Source: Lewinellaceae bacterium (GTDB lineage Bacteria > Bacteroidota > Bacteroidia > Chitinophagales > Saprospiraceae). Taken from it: DNA of 64,000 bases. The notes beneath the pieces are model-generated. The model had not been told where the DNA came from. It did no database searches and saw nothing but the letters and a program-made list of their open reading frames with translations. A program made the position numbers and the translations under genes. Numbering within the stretch: the stretch's first letter is position 1; each line of letters begins with the position of its first letter. The DNA lies in contig JACJYP010000007.1 of the NCBI GenBank assembly GCA_020636045.1, forward strand, positions 246,417-310,416. Direction: 5' to 3'. Positions 17,861 through 26,419 of the stretch are shown here, one piece after another.

Positions 17861-17906
17861 ACACCCCGGACACCAGCCTCCTGGTTGGCGTCCGGGGTGT
17901 TTTTCT
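17861..17906 (+). terminator. Rho-independent terminator after the HtrA-like gene
   Basis: Outer stem ACACCCCGGAC (17861-17871) pairs with 17890-17900, with an inner stem ACCAG/CTGGT, then TTTTTCTT. Strong for plus-strand transcription only. Confidence 0.87.
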
Positions 17907-17918
17907 TCCGGCTGACTG

Positions 17919-20312
17919 TCAATCGTCGTCATCTTCTTCGGCAGTGACAAGAAAAGCACTCCTGCGTGGCGCCGGCATTTCAGAATGCCCTCCCCTGATC
18001 CCCTTCCAAAGCACTTCATTGAAAAGTCTTTCTGGCACGGCATCCAGTTCGGCCAGATTGAAGGTTTCGGAGATCCGGCTGAGTTCATCCGTGGATGCAT
18101 TGCGCGTATCGATGGACACCTGATTGGGGCGGACTTCAAAACGGCTCGTATCGGGTTGTCCGGTAAAGCACCGCCACATGGGTGTAGCCGCTGCGTCGTA
18201 CTGGCTCATCGGCGGCAGTCCCAGGATCAGTTCGATGGTGCGCAGCATGGAAGAGGTGGAATACATCGTGTGGTCCACAAAACCGCGCCTGACATAAGGT
18301 CCTGCCAGAAACGCGATGCTCCTGTGTGCGTCCACATGATCCGGGCCGTTCTGCGCGTCGTCTTCGAGGATAAAAACAACGCTCTGCTTCCAGATCGGCG
18401 AACGGGAGAGATGTTCGATGAGTCGCCCGACGGCAAGGTCATTATCCGCCACGGCCGCCTGGGGCGAATAGGAGCCTTTTTTCATTCCGGAAGTGTGGTC
18501 GTTCCCGAAGCGAATGGTGTTGAATCGCGCGACACGGCCGATGGCGAGCAACGAATCAAAATCGTGTTCCCATACCTTTTCACGCTCGATATCCTGAATG
18601 TTGAGGTCCCAGGAAGAATACCCCGGGCAAAAATGCCCTTCCAGGGTCTTGTAATTGGCTTTGTTGTCGTCGGCAAATTCCCCGTAAGTGCGATACGTGA
18701 CCCCTGCCCGCTGGCAATAATCCCAGATATAGCCTTTTCGGGGCGCCCCCAGGGGATTGGTGCCTTCATAATCATATGCGCCGCCGCGGCCACCGTAACT
18801 GGTCGGCCACGTCTTTTCCACATAGTCGGTCGCGTATGCCGCCGTACTCCAGTTATGGCCGTCGGCGCTTACTTCTGCGTTCACGTAAAAGTTGTCCAGC
18901 AATACGAATTCCCGCGCGAGGGCGTGCTGATTGGGCGTATTATTTTCCGGGAACAGGCACAACGCCGGGTCGCCGTTTCCTTCCGGCATATCACCCAGCA
19001 CCTGGTCGTAGGTGCGGTTTTCCTTGATGATGTAAAACACATATTTGATCGGTGAAGGATCGCCCGGTTTTCGGGGAACAGGGTTTCCGGCCGCGCCTTC
19101 TGCCCGGGATTCTTTTTCTTTAGAGTAGGGTGTGTTTTCGTAAACCTGCTGTGTGTATTGCTCCAATTGACGTTCATCCGGAGCATCCAGAATGCCCAGG
19201 GTGCCCAGAAACATGGAGCCGATATACGGCGCTGCGCGATAGTCTTCCCGTTTCATAATCGGCTGAGGCCCCTTCGGGTTGGCCTGACTCGACAGGCCTT
19301 TTCCGTTGGCGACGAATATTTTTCCACGGGCCACCCGAACGCAGGCAGGATACCAGCCCGTCGGAATAAAACCTTTGGCGCGACTTTCTCCCGGGGTCGA
19401 TACATCGAATACCGCCAGGCAGTTGTTATCGGCATTGGCCACGTAAAGCGTTTTTTCATCGTCGCTCAGGGCCAGCCCGTTGGTTGTGGATCCTGCCGGC
19501 GAATCGGCGTACAAAGCAGCATTGAGCACTTCCACTTCCCGGCGAAATCTGGTGTCCACTACTGAAACGGAGTTGTCGTTGGCATTGGCTACGTACAGCC
19601 AGCGGCCGTTTTTACTGAGCAACAGTTCATTGGGGTGGTCGCCGACCGGTATATCATACCTGCGTTCGAGGGTATTGGCGTCGAATACTGCCACTTTTCT
19701 ACCGCCCCAGAGAGCGGCGTAAACTTCCCTGTTTGCGACTGCGATCGCATAGGCCGGAGATTCCAGCCGAATACGTCGCTCCACGGCGAGCGAGCCGGTA
19801 TTGCAAATGTAAAGGGAGGTATCCGTCCTTGTCGCTACCCATAGCCGGTGTTGCGCCTCATCAAGCGCCAACCCGCCTACCCACAAAGCCGGTTTGGCTT
19901 CACCGATCCGGATGACGGTATCGCGGCGAAGAAGCCCTTCCGTCACCGAAAAACGAACCACCTGGTTGTCGTTGCCGCCGGAAGCGTACAAATGCCTTCC
20001 GTCGGCACTGAAAGCGAGGCCGTACCATGCTTTGTCGATATGCTGGATCGACAAAATCTTTTCCTTTTTTACATCGATCAGGTGGATCATATGGCGCGCC
20101 ACGCCATTGTTGGTCACGGCCAGATAACGCCCTCCCGGCGATACTGCCATATTGAGCGGCAGGTCACCCAGTGGAAGGCTTCGTCCGGCCGGACTGAGCA
20201 TCCACCCGTTTGGCAGCGTGACGCGGACAGCGGGCGGTTTTTGTCTGTGTATCGTTTTGCATGCGGAGAAAAGGGCGAGACCAAAGAGGGCAACCGGCAA
20301 TATGTATTTCAT
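17919..20312 (-). CDS. YncE-type beta-propeller / phosphoesterase lipoprotein
   Basis: This two-part protein of 797 residues starts at 20312 with MKYILPVALFGLALFSAC, a lipoprotein signal with the lipidated Cys at residue 18. Residues about 30-370 contain repeated propeller blades of the YncE/surface-layer type (GRHLYASGGNDNQVVRFS, KTLYVANADNNCLAVFD). Residues about 430-760 are an alkaline-phosphatase-superfamily phosphoesterase: YIIKENRTYDQVLGDMP, SADGHNWSTAAYATD, NDHTSG and EDDAQNGPDHVDAHR supply likely metal ligands. The same fusion is annotated in other bacteria as bifunctional YncE/alkaline phosphatase family protein; the substrate is unknown. An in-frame ATG at 20402 would lack the lipoprotein signal at the N-terminus. 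Confidence 0.88.
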   Translation of the reverse strand: MKYILPVALFGLALFSACKTIHRQKPPAVRVTLPNGWMLSPAGRSLPLGDLPLNMAVSPGGRYLAVTNNGVARHMIHLIDVKKEKILSIQHIDKAWYGLAFSADGRHLYASGGNDNQVVRFSVTEGLLRRDTVIRIGEAKPALWVGGLALDEAQHRLWVATRTDTSLYICNTGSLAVERRIRLESPAYAIAVANREVYAALWGGRKVAVFDANTLERRYDIPVGDHPNELLLSKNGRWLYVANANDNSVSVVDTRFRREVEVLNAALYADSPAGSTTNGLALSDDEKTLYVANADNNCLAVFDVSTPGESRAKGFIPTGWYPACVRVARGKIFVANGKGLSSQANPKGPQPIMKREDYRAAPYIGSMFLGTLGILDAPDERQLEQYTQQVYENTPYSKEKESRAEGAAGNPVPRKPGDPSPIKYVFYIIKENRTYDQVLGDMPEGNGDPALCLFPENNTPNQHALAREFVLLDNFYVNAEVSADGHNWSTAAYATDYVEKTWPTSYGGRGGAYDYEGTNPLGAPRKGYIWDYCQRAGVTYRTYGEFADDNKANYKTLEGHFCPGYSSWDLNIQDIEREKVWEHDFDSLLAIGRVARFNTIRFGNDHTSGMKKGSYSPQAAVADNDLAVGRLIEHLSRSPIWKQSVVFILEDDAQNGPDHVDAHRSIAFLAGPYVRRGFVDHTMYSTSSMLRTIELILGLPPMSQYDAAATPMWRCFTGQPDTSRFEVRPNQVSIDTRNASTDELSRISETFNLAELDAVPERLFNEVLWKGIRGGHSEMPAPRRSAFLVTAEEDDDD

Positions 20313-20387
20313 CGAAAAATTGATTTGGCGCCTGCCAAATTCGGAAACAAGCCGGAAATGCCCTTCGGTTGGGGATGAATTTAATGC

Positions 20388-20551
20388 TAGAACCCATCTC
20401 AAAACTGGCGCTGGTGCTGAAACGGATGGCTGAAGGATGAAGACAAGTCAATTTTTTGCAGGCATAATGGCGTTATGGTAAAAAAAATTGAGGCAGTATT
20501 CGGCCTTCAGACGCTGTTTCAGCCCAGCAGGTGGTTTTGAGATGGGTTCTA
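20388..20551. mobile_element. MITE-like element with long terminal inverted repeats
   Basis: The 164-base block begins TAGAACCCATCTCAAAA (20388-20404) and ends with its exact reverse complement (20535-20551). The symmetry continues, imperfectly, to about 38 bases each side, closing with GCTGAAAC on both arms (20416-20423 and its complement at 20516-20523). The interior is too short to encode anything. This is the form of a miniature inverted-repeat transposable element moved by a transposase elsewhere. I cannot see a clean target-site duplication. It sits upstream of the propeller/phosphoesterase gene. Confidence 0.72.
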
Positions 20552-20566
20552 ACCATTCCAAAAAAA

Positions 20567-20604
20567 GATCGGGGCCTCTCTTTCGAAGCCCCGATCCGGG
20601 TTAT
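20567..20604 (-). terminator. Terminator-like hairpin with no obvious gene
   Basis: GATCGGGGC (20567-20575) pairs with GCCCCGATC (20588-20596); six As precede it on the plus strand, so on the minus strand it is a stem followed by a T-run. No minus-strand gene lies to its right before 22571. It may be left over from a lost gene or stop antisense transcription. The rest of 20552-20759 shows only the promoter box at 20744. Confidence 0.45.
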
Positions 20605-20743
20605 GCTAGTTATGTTCTTTGCTTGTACGTCTTTTGACGGCCATCGTGAAAAAAAGGTTGCAAGGGAAGGATCATCTGCGCCGGAATCTGGCGATGCCTG
20701 CCAGAAAAAGCGCCCGCGTCCGTCACAAGCGCATCCAAGGCGC

Positions 20744-20751
20744 TACTTTTG
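20744..20751 (+). promoter_or_regulatory. -7 box very close to the DMT transporter start
   Basis: TACTTTTG, a full match, ends eight bases before the ATG at 20760. Transcription from it would give a message with almost no 5' leader. No -33 TTG is evident. Confidence 0.45.
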
Positions 20752-20759
20752 CACTTTGT

Positions 20760-21671
20760 ATGAGCGAGAAACTGCGCGCCTACCTGTACCTGCACTTTTG
20801 CGTGTTCATCTGGGGCTTCACGGCTATATTGGGAAAACTGATCAGCCTACAGGCCCTGCCCCTCGTATGGTGGCGGGTATTGTTGTGCAGCGTTACACTC
20901 GCACTGATCCTCCCGCGCAAACAGATCCTGGGCGTAGAACGCGGCACCTTTCTGCGAATGGCAGGCGTAGGCGCCATGGTAGGCATACACTGGATTTGTT
21001 TTTACGGGGCGATCAAGATGTCCAATGCATCGATCGCCGTGGCAAGCATGGCCACTACTTCTTTCTTTTCGGCCCTGACCGAGCCGTTCCTGTTGCGACA
21101 AAAGGTAAAGTGGTACGAACTCGCGCTGGGTATAGTTATTTTGCCGGGCATCATGCTCGTGATCGGCCACATCGACTGGTCTATGCAATTGGGGTTTTGG
21201 GTAGGTATTCTCGGCGCCTTTTTGGCGGCGATTTTCACCTCCCTGAACAAAAAAATAATCGATAACAAGCCGCCGCCGCCGCTGGTCATGAGTTTTGTAG
21301 AACTCTCTGCCGGGCTGGCGGTCACGTCACTGGCACTGCCTTTCGTATTGATCGGCACGCCGGAAACGAAAATCATGCCCGCCGGCTGGGACTGGCTATG
21401 GGTAGGCACACTTGCCTGGGTTTGCACCCTGCTTCCTTATTACCTTACTTTGCTGGCCATGCGCCATATTACTGCTTTCGCTACCAACCTGACCATCAAC
21501 CTCGAACCCGTTTACGGCGTTTTACTGGCAGCATTGATCTTTCGGGAAGACAAAGACCTCGATCCCGGGTTTTATCTCGGCGTATTGATCATTTTATTCG
21601 CCGTATTCGGACATCCGCTGCTAAAAAAGTATTTTGGAAAAAACGAACCGGCCGGAAATCCGGTCACCTGA
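20760..21671 (+). CDS. EamA/DMT superfamily transporter
   Basis: The 303-residue membrane protein contains about ten predicted helices in two EamA repeats. The first repeat starts YLYLHFCVFIWGFTAILGKL; the second includes AWVCTLLPYYLTLLAMRHITAF and the typical EPVYGVLLAALIFRE ending. Such proteins export or exchange amino acids or other small metabolites; specificity cannot be read. The start at 20760 is chosen because residues before it (reading frame from 20619) are basic and unlike the family, and a -7 box sits immediately upstream. Spacing of three bases to the DUF4834 gene and nine from there to the RluA gene makes a three-gene operon. Confidence 0.88.
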   Translation: MSEKLRAYLYLHFCVFIWGFTAILGKLISLQALPLVWWRVLLCSVTLALILPRKQILGVERGTFLRMAGVGAMVGIHWICFYGAIKMSNASIAVASMATTSFFSALTEPFLLRQKVKWYELALGIVILPGIMLVIGHIDWSMQLGFWVGILGAFLAAIFTSLNKKIIDNKPPPPLVMSFVELSAGLAVTSLALPFVLIGTPETKIMPAGWDWLWVGTLAWVCTLLPYYLTLLAMRHITAFATNLTINLEPVYGVLLAALIFREDKDLDPGFYLGVLIILFAVFGHPLLKKYFGKNEPAGNPVT

Positions 21672-21674
21672 GTT

Positions 21675-21869
21675 ATGTTACTGAAGTGGTTATTTACTTT
21701 TCTTGCCATCCTGTGGATATACCAGGCATTGCGCCCGCTGCTGGGCCCATCGCCCCAAAAACAGCCGCCGCCGTCACCCCCTCCCGATAACAAAGCACAG
21801 ACTCAGGCCCGGGACAAGGGCCGCTTTGACGATGAAGGAGAGTATATTGATTATGAAGATGTAGAGTAA
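21675..21869 (+). CDS. DUF4834-like small membrane-anchored protein
   Basis: A 64-residue protein with one N-terminal membrane helix (about residues 4-22), a proline-rich stretch (PPPSPPP) and an acidic tail ending DEGEYIDYEDVE. This pattern, especially the Glu-Tyr-Ile-Asp-Tyr-Glu end, matches the Bacteroidota DUF4834 family of unknown function. It begins three bases after the transporter stop and ends nine bases before the RluA gene, so it is part of the operon. Confidence 0.8.
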   Translation: MLLKWLFTFLAILWIYQALRPLLGPSPQKQPPPSPPPDNKAQTQARDKGRFDDEGEYIDYEDVE

Positions 21870-21878
21870 AAAAATCCT

Positions 21879-22544
21879 ATGCTACACGTCCTTTTTGAAG
21901 ACAGCGCCCTGATCGTCCTTAACAAGCCCGCCGGCATACCCGTGCAGTCCGACAAGACCGGCGATACAAGCCTGATCGAGCTGGCCGGCGCGCATTGCGG
22001 ACAGGCACTGCATCCCGTGCACCGGATCGACAGACCCGTGAGCGGCATCGTATTGTTTGGCAAAACAAAAGAGGCGATGACAGCGCTTACGGAACAATTC
22101 CAGGCACGCAGCATTGAAAAGGCATACCTCGCGGTCGTGCAGCAAATGCCGCAGGAGCCGACCGGCACCCTGGTGCACCACATCCGTAAATACGAAGCCA
22201 GGAATATTTCAAAAGCCCACGAAGAAAGCCGTCCGGGCACCCGGCGCGCTGAAACCCGCTACCGCCTGCTGGGCAGCAGCGATCGTTACCATTTGCTGGA
22301 GATATCGCTGGTCAGCGGGCTTCATCACCAGATCCGCGCACAACTGGCGGCCATCGGCAGCCCCATCAAAGGCGATGTGAAATATGGATTTCGCCGCGGC
22401 AATCGCGACCGTTCTATCCACCTCCACTCCTGGCGGCTGGCATTCGAGCACCCTTTTTCGGGTGAATGGATACAGCTGGAAGCGTCGCTTCCGGAGCAGG
22501 ATGCCGTGTGGGAGGCTTTTCGCGAGGTAATTGCAGCGCTCTAG
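21879..22544 (+). CDS. RluA-family pseudouridine synthase
   Basis: The 221-residue enzyme converts uridine to pseudouridine in rRNA or tRNA. The catalytic motif HRIDRPVSG contains Asp51. NKPAGIPVQSD at 15-25, KAYLAVV and HQIRAQLAAIG are further family blocks. It lacks the N-terminal S4 domain found in RluC/RluD, so it is of the short type; the target uridine is unknown. The stop codon TAG at 22542-22544 is the first three bases of a sequence shared with the end of the MITE-like element at 37051. Confidence 0.92.
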   Translation: MLHVLFEDSALIVLNKPAGIPVQSDKTGDTSLIELAGAHCGQALHPVHRIDRPVSGIVLFGKTKEAMTALTEQFQARSIEKAYLAVVQQMPQEPTGTLVHHIRKYEARNISKAHEESRPGTRRAETRYRLLGSSDRYHLLEISLVSGLHHQIRAQLAAIGSPIKGDVKYGFRRGNRDRSIHLHSWRLAFEHPFSGEWIQLEASLPEQDAVWEAFREVIAAL

Positions 22545-22564
22545 GGTGTGTCAGAACAACACCC
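22542..22564. repeat. Solo end of the 37-kb MITE-type inverted repeat
   Basis: TAGGGTGTGTCAGAACAA at 22542-22559 differs at one base from TAGGGTGTGTCTGAACAA at 37050-37067, the left end of the MITE-like element. No matching right end is seen nearby. GGGTGT/ACACCC here also forms a small hairpin (22544-22549 with 22559-22564), which may help end the two convergent genes. Confidence 0.5.
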
Positions 22565-22570
22565 TGTATT

Positions 22571-23446
22571 TTATTGCCTTCCGGCAAATTCGAGGAAATG
22601 CCGCAGTACCGTTTCCGGGGCCTCGGTTTGAGGGTAGTGGCCGATTTCTTCCAGCATCACTACGTCGGGATCGGGGATTAGCGCCTTGTACCGCTCTGTC
22701 ATGTGCCTGCCGGAAACAGGATCGGCGGCTCCATTGATCAAGCGTATAGGAATAGGGCTGTTCTGCAATGCCCCGACCCAACGCTCGCGATAACGGCGCC
22801 GCTCTTCCATGTAGCGGATCAATTTGTGAAAAACAGATTTCCCGCCCTTGTGGACCATTAATTCGTAAAACTCCCCGATCTCCTGCTCGCTGGCCCGGGT
22901 ATTTTTCCCGAATATATGGTGAAAGTTGCGGCTAAGCGAAGCTTTGCTGAGCAATGGCGTCAGCAACGGCCCGATCGGGCTGATCAGGGCCCGCTGGATC
23001 GGCCTCGGGCGGTGGGTCTCGGGGAAAAGGCCGCCGTTGAGCAGGGTAGCTCTAAGCAATTGCAGTCCTTCCCTGCCGGCCTGTTTCCGGTCGATGAAGC
23101 GCGCAAGCAACTCCTGAAATACCGTATCGCCGTAATCGTGGGCCAATACATGCGTCGCCGTTATTCCACGGTTTTCAAGGAGCGCTTCTATCAGGTCGGC
23201 CTGATCAATAATGGAATACGGATACGCGCCGGGTTTGTCGGAATATCCGAAACCGATAAAATCGGGCGCCAGCACATGAAAACGTTCGCGCAGGCCGGCC
23301 CATATCTTGTGCCAGTCCCGGGAAGCAGTGGGAAATCCGTGCAGCAGCAACAGGTTTTCGCCCGCGCCTGCTTCCTGAAAGAAAATATCGTATTGCGCTT
23401 TATAACGGAACGTTTTTCCCGTATCGCACCATTGTTGTAGCGTCAT
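22571..23446 (-). CDS. Alpha/beta hydrolase, MEST-like
   Basis: This 291-residue hydrolase has an oxyanion motif HGFP (36-39), the nucleophile elbow AHDYGDTV with Asp104, and the late histidine His270 (EEIGHYPQTE). An Asp nucleophile groups it with epoxide hydrolases and haloalkane dehalogenases rather than with serine esterases. HDYGD together with NGGLFPETHRPRPIQ is strikingly like the vertebrate MEST/PEG1 protein and its bacterial relatives, whose substrate is not established. There is no signal peptide. It lies downstream of ahcY on the same strand but beyond the ahcY terminator, and converges with the RluA gene. Confidence 0.88.
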   Translation of the reverse strand: MTLQQWCDTGKTFRYKAQYDIFFQEAGAGENLLLLHGFPTASRDWHKIWAGLRERFHVLAPDFIGFGYSDKPGAYPYSIIDQADLIEALLENRGITATHVLAHDYGDTVFQELLARFIDRKQAGREGLQLLRATLLNGGLFPETHRPRPIQRALISPIGPLLTPLLSKASLSRNFHHIFGKNTRASEQEIGEFYELMVHKGGKSVFHKLIRYMEERRRYRERWVGALQNSPIPIRLINGAADPVSGRHMTERYKALIPDPDVVMLEEIGHYPQTEAPETVLRHFLEFAGRQ

Positions 23447-23502
23447 CAGTGTCGTTTTTAATTCATCATGATCAAAAATAGCACTTTTTGGATGTGTACA
23501 AC

Positions 23503-23544
23503 AAAAAAGGGCAACCTGCTGTGAAGCGGGTTGCCCGGTATTTT
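23503..23544. terminator. Terminator at the end of ahcY
   Basis: GGGCAACC (23509-23516) pairs with GGTTGCCC (23529-23536). On the minus strand the stem is followed by six Ts (23508-23503), which ends ahcY. A T-run on the other side means it can work in both directions. Confidence 0.85.
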
Positions 23545-23563
23545 TTACAGAAAACTCAGATAA

Positions 23564-24880
23564 TCAATACCTGTAGTAGTCGGGCTTGAAGGGCCCTTCC
23601 ACCTGAACGCCGATGTAGTCGGCCTGGTGCTGCTCGAGTTCTTCCAGTTCAACACCGATCTTGGCGAGGTGCAGGCGTGCCACCTTTTCATCGAGGTGTT
23701 TGGGCAACAGATACACCTTGTTCTCGTAGTTTTTGTGGTTTTCCCACAATTCGATCTGCGCCAGCACCTGATTGGTAAAGGAGTTGGACATTACGAACGA
23801 GGGGTGGCCCATGGCGCAGCCGAGGTTGACGAGGCGGCCTTCCGCCAGCACGACAATTTCGTTGCCATCGATGTTGAACAGATCTACCTGCGGCTTGATG
23901 GTGCTGCGGGTATGGCCGTAGTTTTTGCTGAGCCAGGCCATGTCGATCTCGTTGTCGAAGTGGCCGATATTGCAAACGATGGTCTTGTCGTTCATCAGCC
24001 GGAAATGTTTTTCCGTCACGATGTCGCAGTTGCCGGTAGCCGTCACCACGATGTTGGCGCGCGGAATGGCATTTTCCATACGTTTTACTTCGTAACCGTC
24101 CATGGCGGCCTGCAGAGCGCAGATCGGATCGATCTCCGTCACGATCACGCGCGCGCCGGCGCCGCGCAGCGATGCTGCCGAGCCCTTGCCAACGTCGCCG
24201 TAACCGGCCACTACCGCTACTTTACCCGCGATCATGATGTCGGTAGCGCGGCGGATGGCATCCACCAGACTTTCCTTACAGCCGTACTTGTTGTCGAACT
24301 TCGACTTGGTCACCGAATCGTTCACATTGATGCAGGGCAGGGGCAAGGTGCCTTTTGCCGTACGCTCGTACAGGCGGTGCACGCCGGTAGTGGTCTCCTC
24401 GGAAATACCGCGGATGCCGGCTACCAGTTCGGGATACTGGTCGAGCACCATGTTGGTGAGGTCGCCGCCGTCGTCGAGGATCATGTTGAGCGGCTGGTTG
24501 TCTTTAAAGGCGAAAAGGGTCTGCTCGATGCACCAGTCAAACTCCTCGGCATTCATGCCTTTCCAGGCGTACACCGGGATGCCTGCGGCGGCAATAGCGG
24601 CTGCTGCGTGGTCCTGGGTGGAAAAAATGTTGCAGGAGGACCAGGTCACTTCCGCGCCGAGTTCGACGAGGGTTTCGATCAGCACGGCCGTCTGGATCGT
24701 CATGTGCAGGCAACCCGCGATCCGGGCGCCTTTGAGGGGTTTGCTGACGCCGAATTCTTCGCGCAGGGACATAAGACCCGGCATTTCGGCTTCGGCCAGC
24801 TGGATCTCTTTGCGACCCCATTCGGCCAGGGCAATATCTTTTACTTTGTAAGCAGGGCGTTTTTCTGTTGCTACGGACAT
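23564..24880 (-). CDS. ahcY: Adenosylhomocysteinase
   Basis: The enzyme reversibly hydrolyses S-adenosylhomocysteine to adenosine and homocysteine, clearing the product inhibitor of all SAM methyltransferases. The 438-residue protein begins VATEKRPAYKVKDIALAEWGRKEI. It contains the NAD-binding loop GYGDVGKGSA and the substrate motif WSSCNIFSTQDHAAAAI. The C-terminus GPFKPDYYRY is the canonical ending of the family. This cytoplasmic tetramer is encoded alone: its own -7 box lies upstream and a terminator downstream. Confidence 0.97.
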   Translation of the reverse strand: MSVATEKRPAYKVKDIALAEWGRKEIQLAEAEMPGLMSLREEFGVSKPLKGARIAGCLHMTIQTAVLIETLVELGAEVTWSSCNIFSTQDHAAAAIAAAGIPVYAWKGMNAEEFDWCIEQTLFAFKDNQPLNMILDDGGDLTNMVLDQYPELVAGIRGISEETTTGVHRLYERTAKGTLPLPCINVNDSVTKSKFDNKYGCKESLVDAIRRATDIMIAGKVAVVAGYGDVGKGSAASLRGAGARVIVTEIDPICALQAAMDGYEVKRMENAIPRANIVVTATGNCDIVTEKHFRLMNDKTIVCNIGHFDNEIDMAWLSKNYGHTRSTIKPQVDLFNIDGNEIVVLAEGRLVNLGCAMGHPSFVMSNSFTNQVLAQIELWENHKNYENKVYLLPKHLDEKVARLHLAKIGVELEELEQHQADYIGVQVEGPFKPDYYRY

Positions 24881-25003
24881 ATTTTTCTTAGGTGATGGAT
24901 GAAAAATGTGGAGTGCGATTTCGGGGCGGCAATAATTCTGGAATTACAACCATTTAGGACCCAAAACAAAACTTCCTTCTGTTTGGTTGATAAAAATGAG
25001 GCG

Positions 25004-25011
25004 CAAAGATA
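25004..25011 (-). promoter_or_regulatory. -7 promoter box for ahcY
   Basis: On the minus strand TATCTTTG matches TAnnTTTG, 123 bases before the ahcY start. The gap 24881-25128 between divergent ahcY and kynU contains no other clear signal; I saw no SAH or SAM riboswitch. Confidence 0.45.
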
Positions 25012-25128
25012 GGGAATCCCTGCTTCCCGAGCGAATGCCCGGCCGGCTCTTTCGTCGAAAACGGGCATAACCCGGTCCGGACTTCCGGCTTTTTACCAAC
25101 TTTGCGGCCACATTTCAGAGCTGCCAAT

Positions 25129-26406
25129 ATGCAATACGAAAACACCCTCGATTTTGCCCAAAACCTCGACCGCCAGGATGCCCTGCGCCATTACCGGGAG
25201 CGTTTTGTTTTTCCGAAACACCCGCACGATAGCGACAACGATGTGTTGTACTTCTGCGGCAATTCCCTCGGCCTGCAACCCGGGTCCGTGCGCCAGGCGC
25301 TGCTCGACGAACTGGATCAATGGGCAACGCACGGTGTAGAGGGACACTTTCGCGGCAAAATGCCCTGGATGCATTACCACAAGTTTCTTACCCCTCAGTC
25401 GGCACGGTTAGTGGGCGCGCTCCCCCACGAAGTCGTGGTCATGAATACCCTGACCGTCAACCTGCACCTGATGATGGTGTCGTTTTACCGGCCCACACCC
25501 GGGCGTTTCAAGATCATTATGGAGGCCGGCGCGTTTCCCAGCGACCAGTATGCTATGGAGACCCAGGTGCGCTGGCACGGATACGATCCCAAAGACGCCA
25601 TTGTAGAACTCGCCCCGCGCCCCGGTGAAGATACCCTCAGGACAGCAGATATTTTGCGCGTGATCGGAGAAGAAGGCCCTCAGGCGGCCCTGGTGATGCT
25701 TGGCGGGGTGAATTACTACACCGGTCAATTATATGATATGGAAAAGATCGCGGCGGCAGCGCACAATGCGGGCGCCTGTGCAGGCTTCGATCTCGCACAT
25801 GCGGCGGGCAATGTGCCGCTGGACCTCCATCGCTGGAACGCTGATTTTGCAGTGTGGTGCAGTTACAAATACCTCAACTCCGGTCCGGGTGGGCCGTCGG
25901 GCGTTTTCGTACACGAGCGGCATGGCAACAATCCCGGCCTGCCGCGTTTTGCCGGCTGGTGGGGCCACGATGAAAGCGAGCGTTTCGAAATGAAAAAAGG
26001 TTTCAAACCCATGCGCGGCGCGGAAGGCTGGCAGCTGAGCAATGCCCAGATCTTCAGTTTTGCGGCGCACAAGGCCAGCCTCGATATCTTTGATGAAGCA
26101 GGAATCCCCGCCCTGCGCGCAAAAAGCGAGCATCTGACGGGTTTTCTGGAATTCGTGCTGGAAGCGTCAAGGCACAAGGACGGACTGTTCAGGATCATCA
26201 CCCCGCGCAATCCGGCGGAACGGGGCTGCCAGCTGTCGCTGCTGACCGACGGGCGTGGAAAAGCGCTTTTCGATTTTCTTTCGGAACATGGCGCGATCGC
26301 CGACTGGCGCGAGCCCAACGTCATCCGCTTTGCGCCGGTGCCGCTTTACAATTCCTTCGAGGACATATGGCGGTTAGGCGCGCTCCTGGAATCTTTCGGA
26401 AAATAA
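25129..26406 (+). CDS. kynU: Kynureninase
   Basis: A PLP-dependent hydrolase that cleaves kynurenine or 3-hydroxykynurenine, releasing alanine, in tryptophan breakdown and quinolinate-type NAD synthesis. The 425-residue protein has YFCGNSLGLQP at 41-51, the cofactor region GGVNYYTGQLYD, and the Schiff-base lysine Lys247 in CSYKYLNSGPGG. The start at 25129 (MQYENTLDF) fits known kynureninases; an earlier ATG at 25102 adds nine unlikely residues. No other kynurenine-pathway gene lies nearby. It converges with the lipoprotein gene at 26420. Confidence 0.96.
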   Translation: MQYENTLDFAQNLDRQDALRHYRERFVFPKHPHDSDNDVLYFCGNSLGLQPGSVRQALLDELDQWATHGVEGHFRGKMPWMHYHKFLTPQSARLVGALPHEVVVMNTLTVNLHLMMVSFYRPTPGRFKIIMEAGAFPSDQYAMETQVRWHGYDPKDAIVELAPRPGEDTLRTADILRVIGEEGPQAALVMLGGVNYYTGQLYDMEKIAAAAHNAGACAGFDLAHAAGNVPLDLHRWNADFAVWCSYKYLNSGPGGPSGVFVHERHGNNPGLPRFAGWWGHDESERFEMKKGFKPMRGAEGWQLSNAQIFSFAAHKASLDIFDEAGIPALRAKSEHLTGFLEFVLEASRHKDGLFRIITPRNPAERGCQLSLLTDGRGKALFDFLSEHGAIADWREPNVIRFAPVPLYNSFEDIWRLGALLESFGK

Positions 26407-26419
26407 GTCTCGCAGCGGG

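Noticed and set aside
23627..24895. A 422-codon open frame opposite ahcY
   Set aside because: Antisense to a firmly identified gene, no recognisable motif and no promoter of its own.
24881..25128. SAM or SAH riboswitch upstream of ahcY
   Set aside because: I could not find the conserved helices of these classes in the leader.
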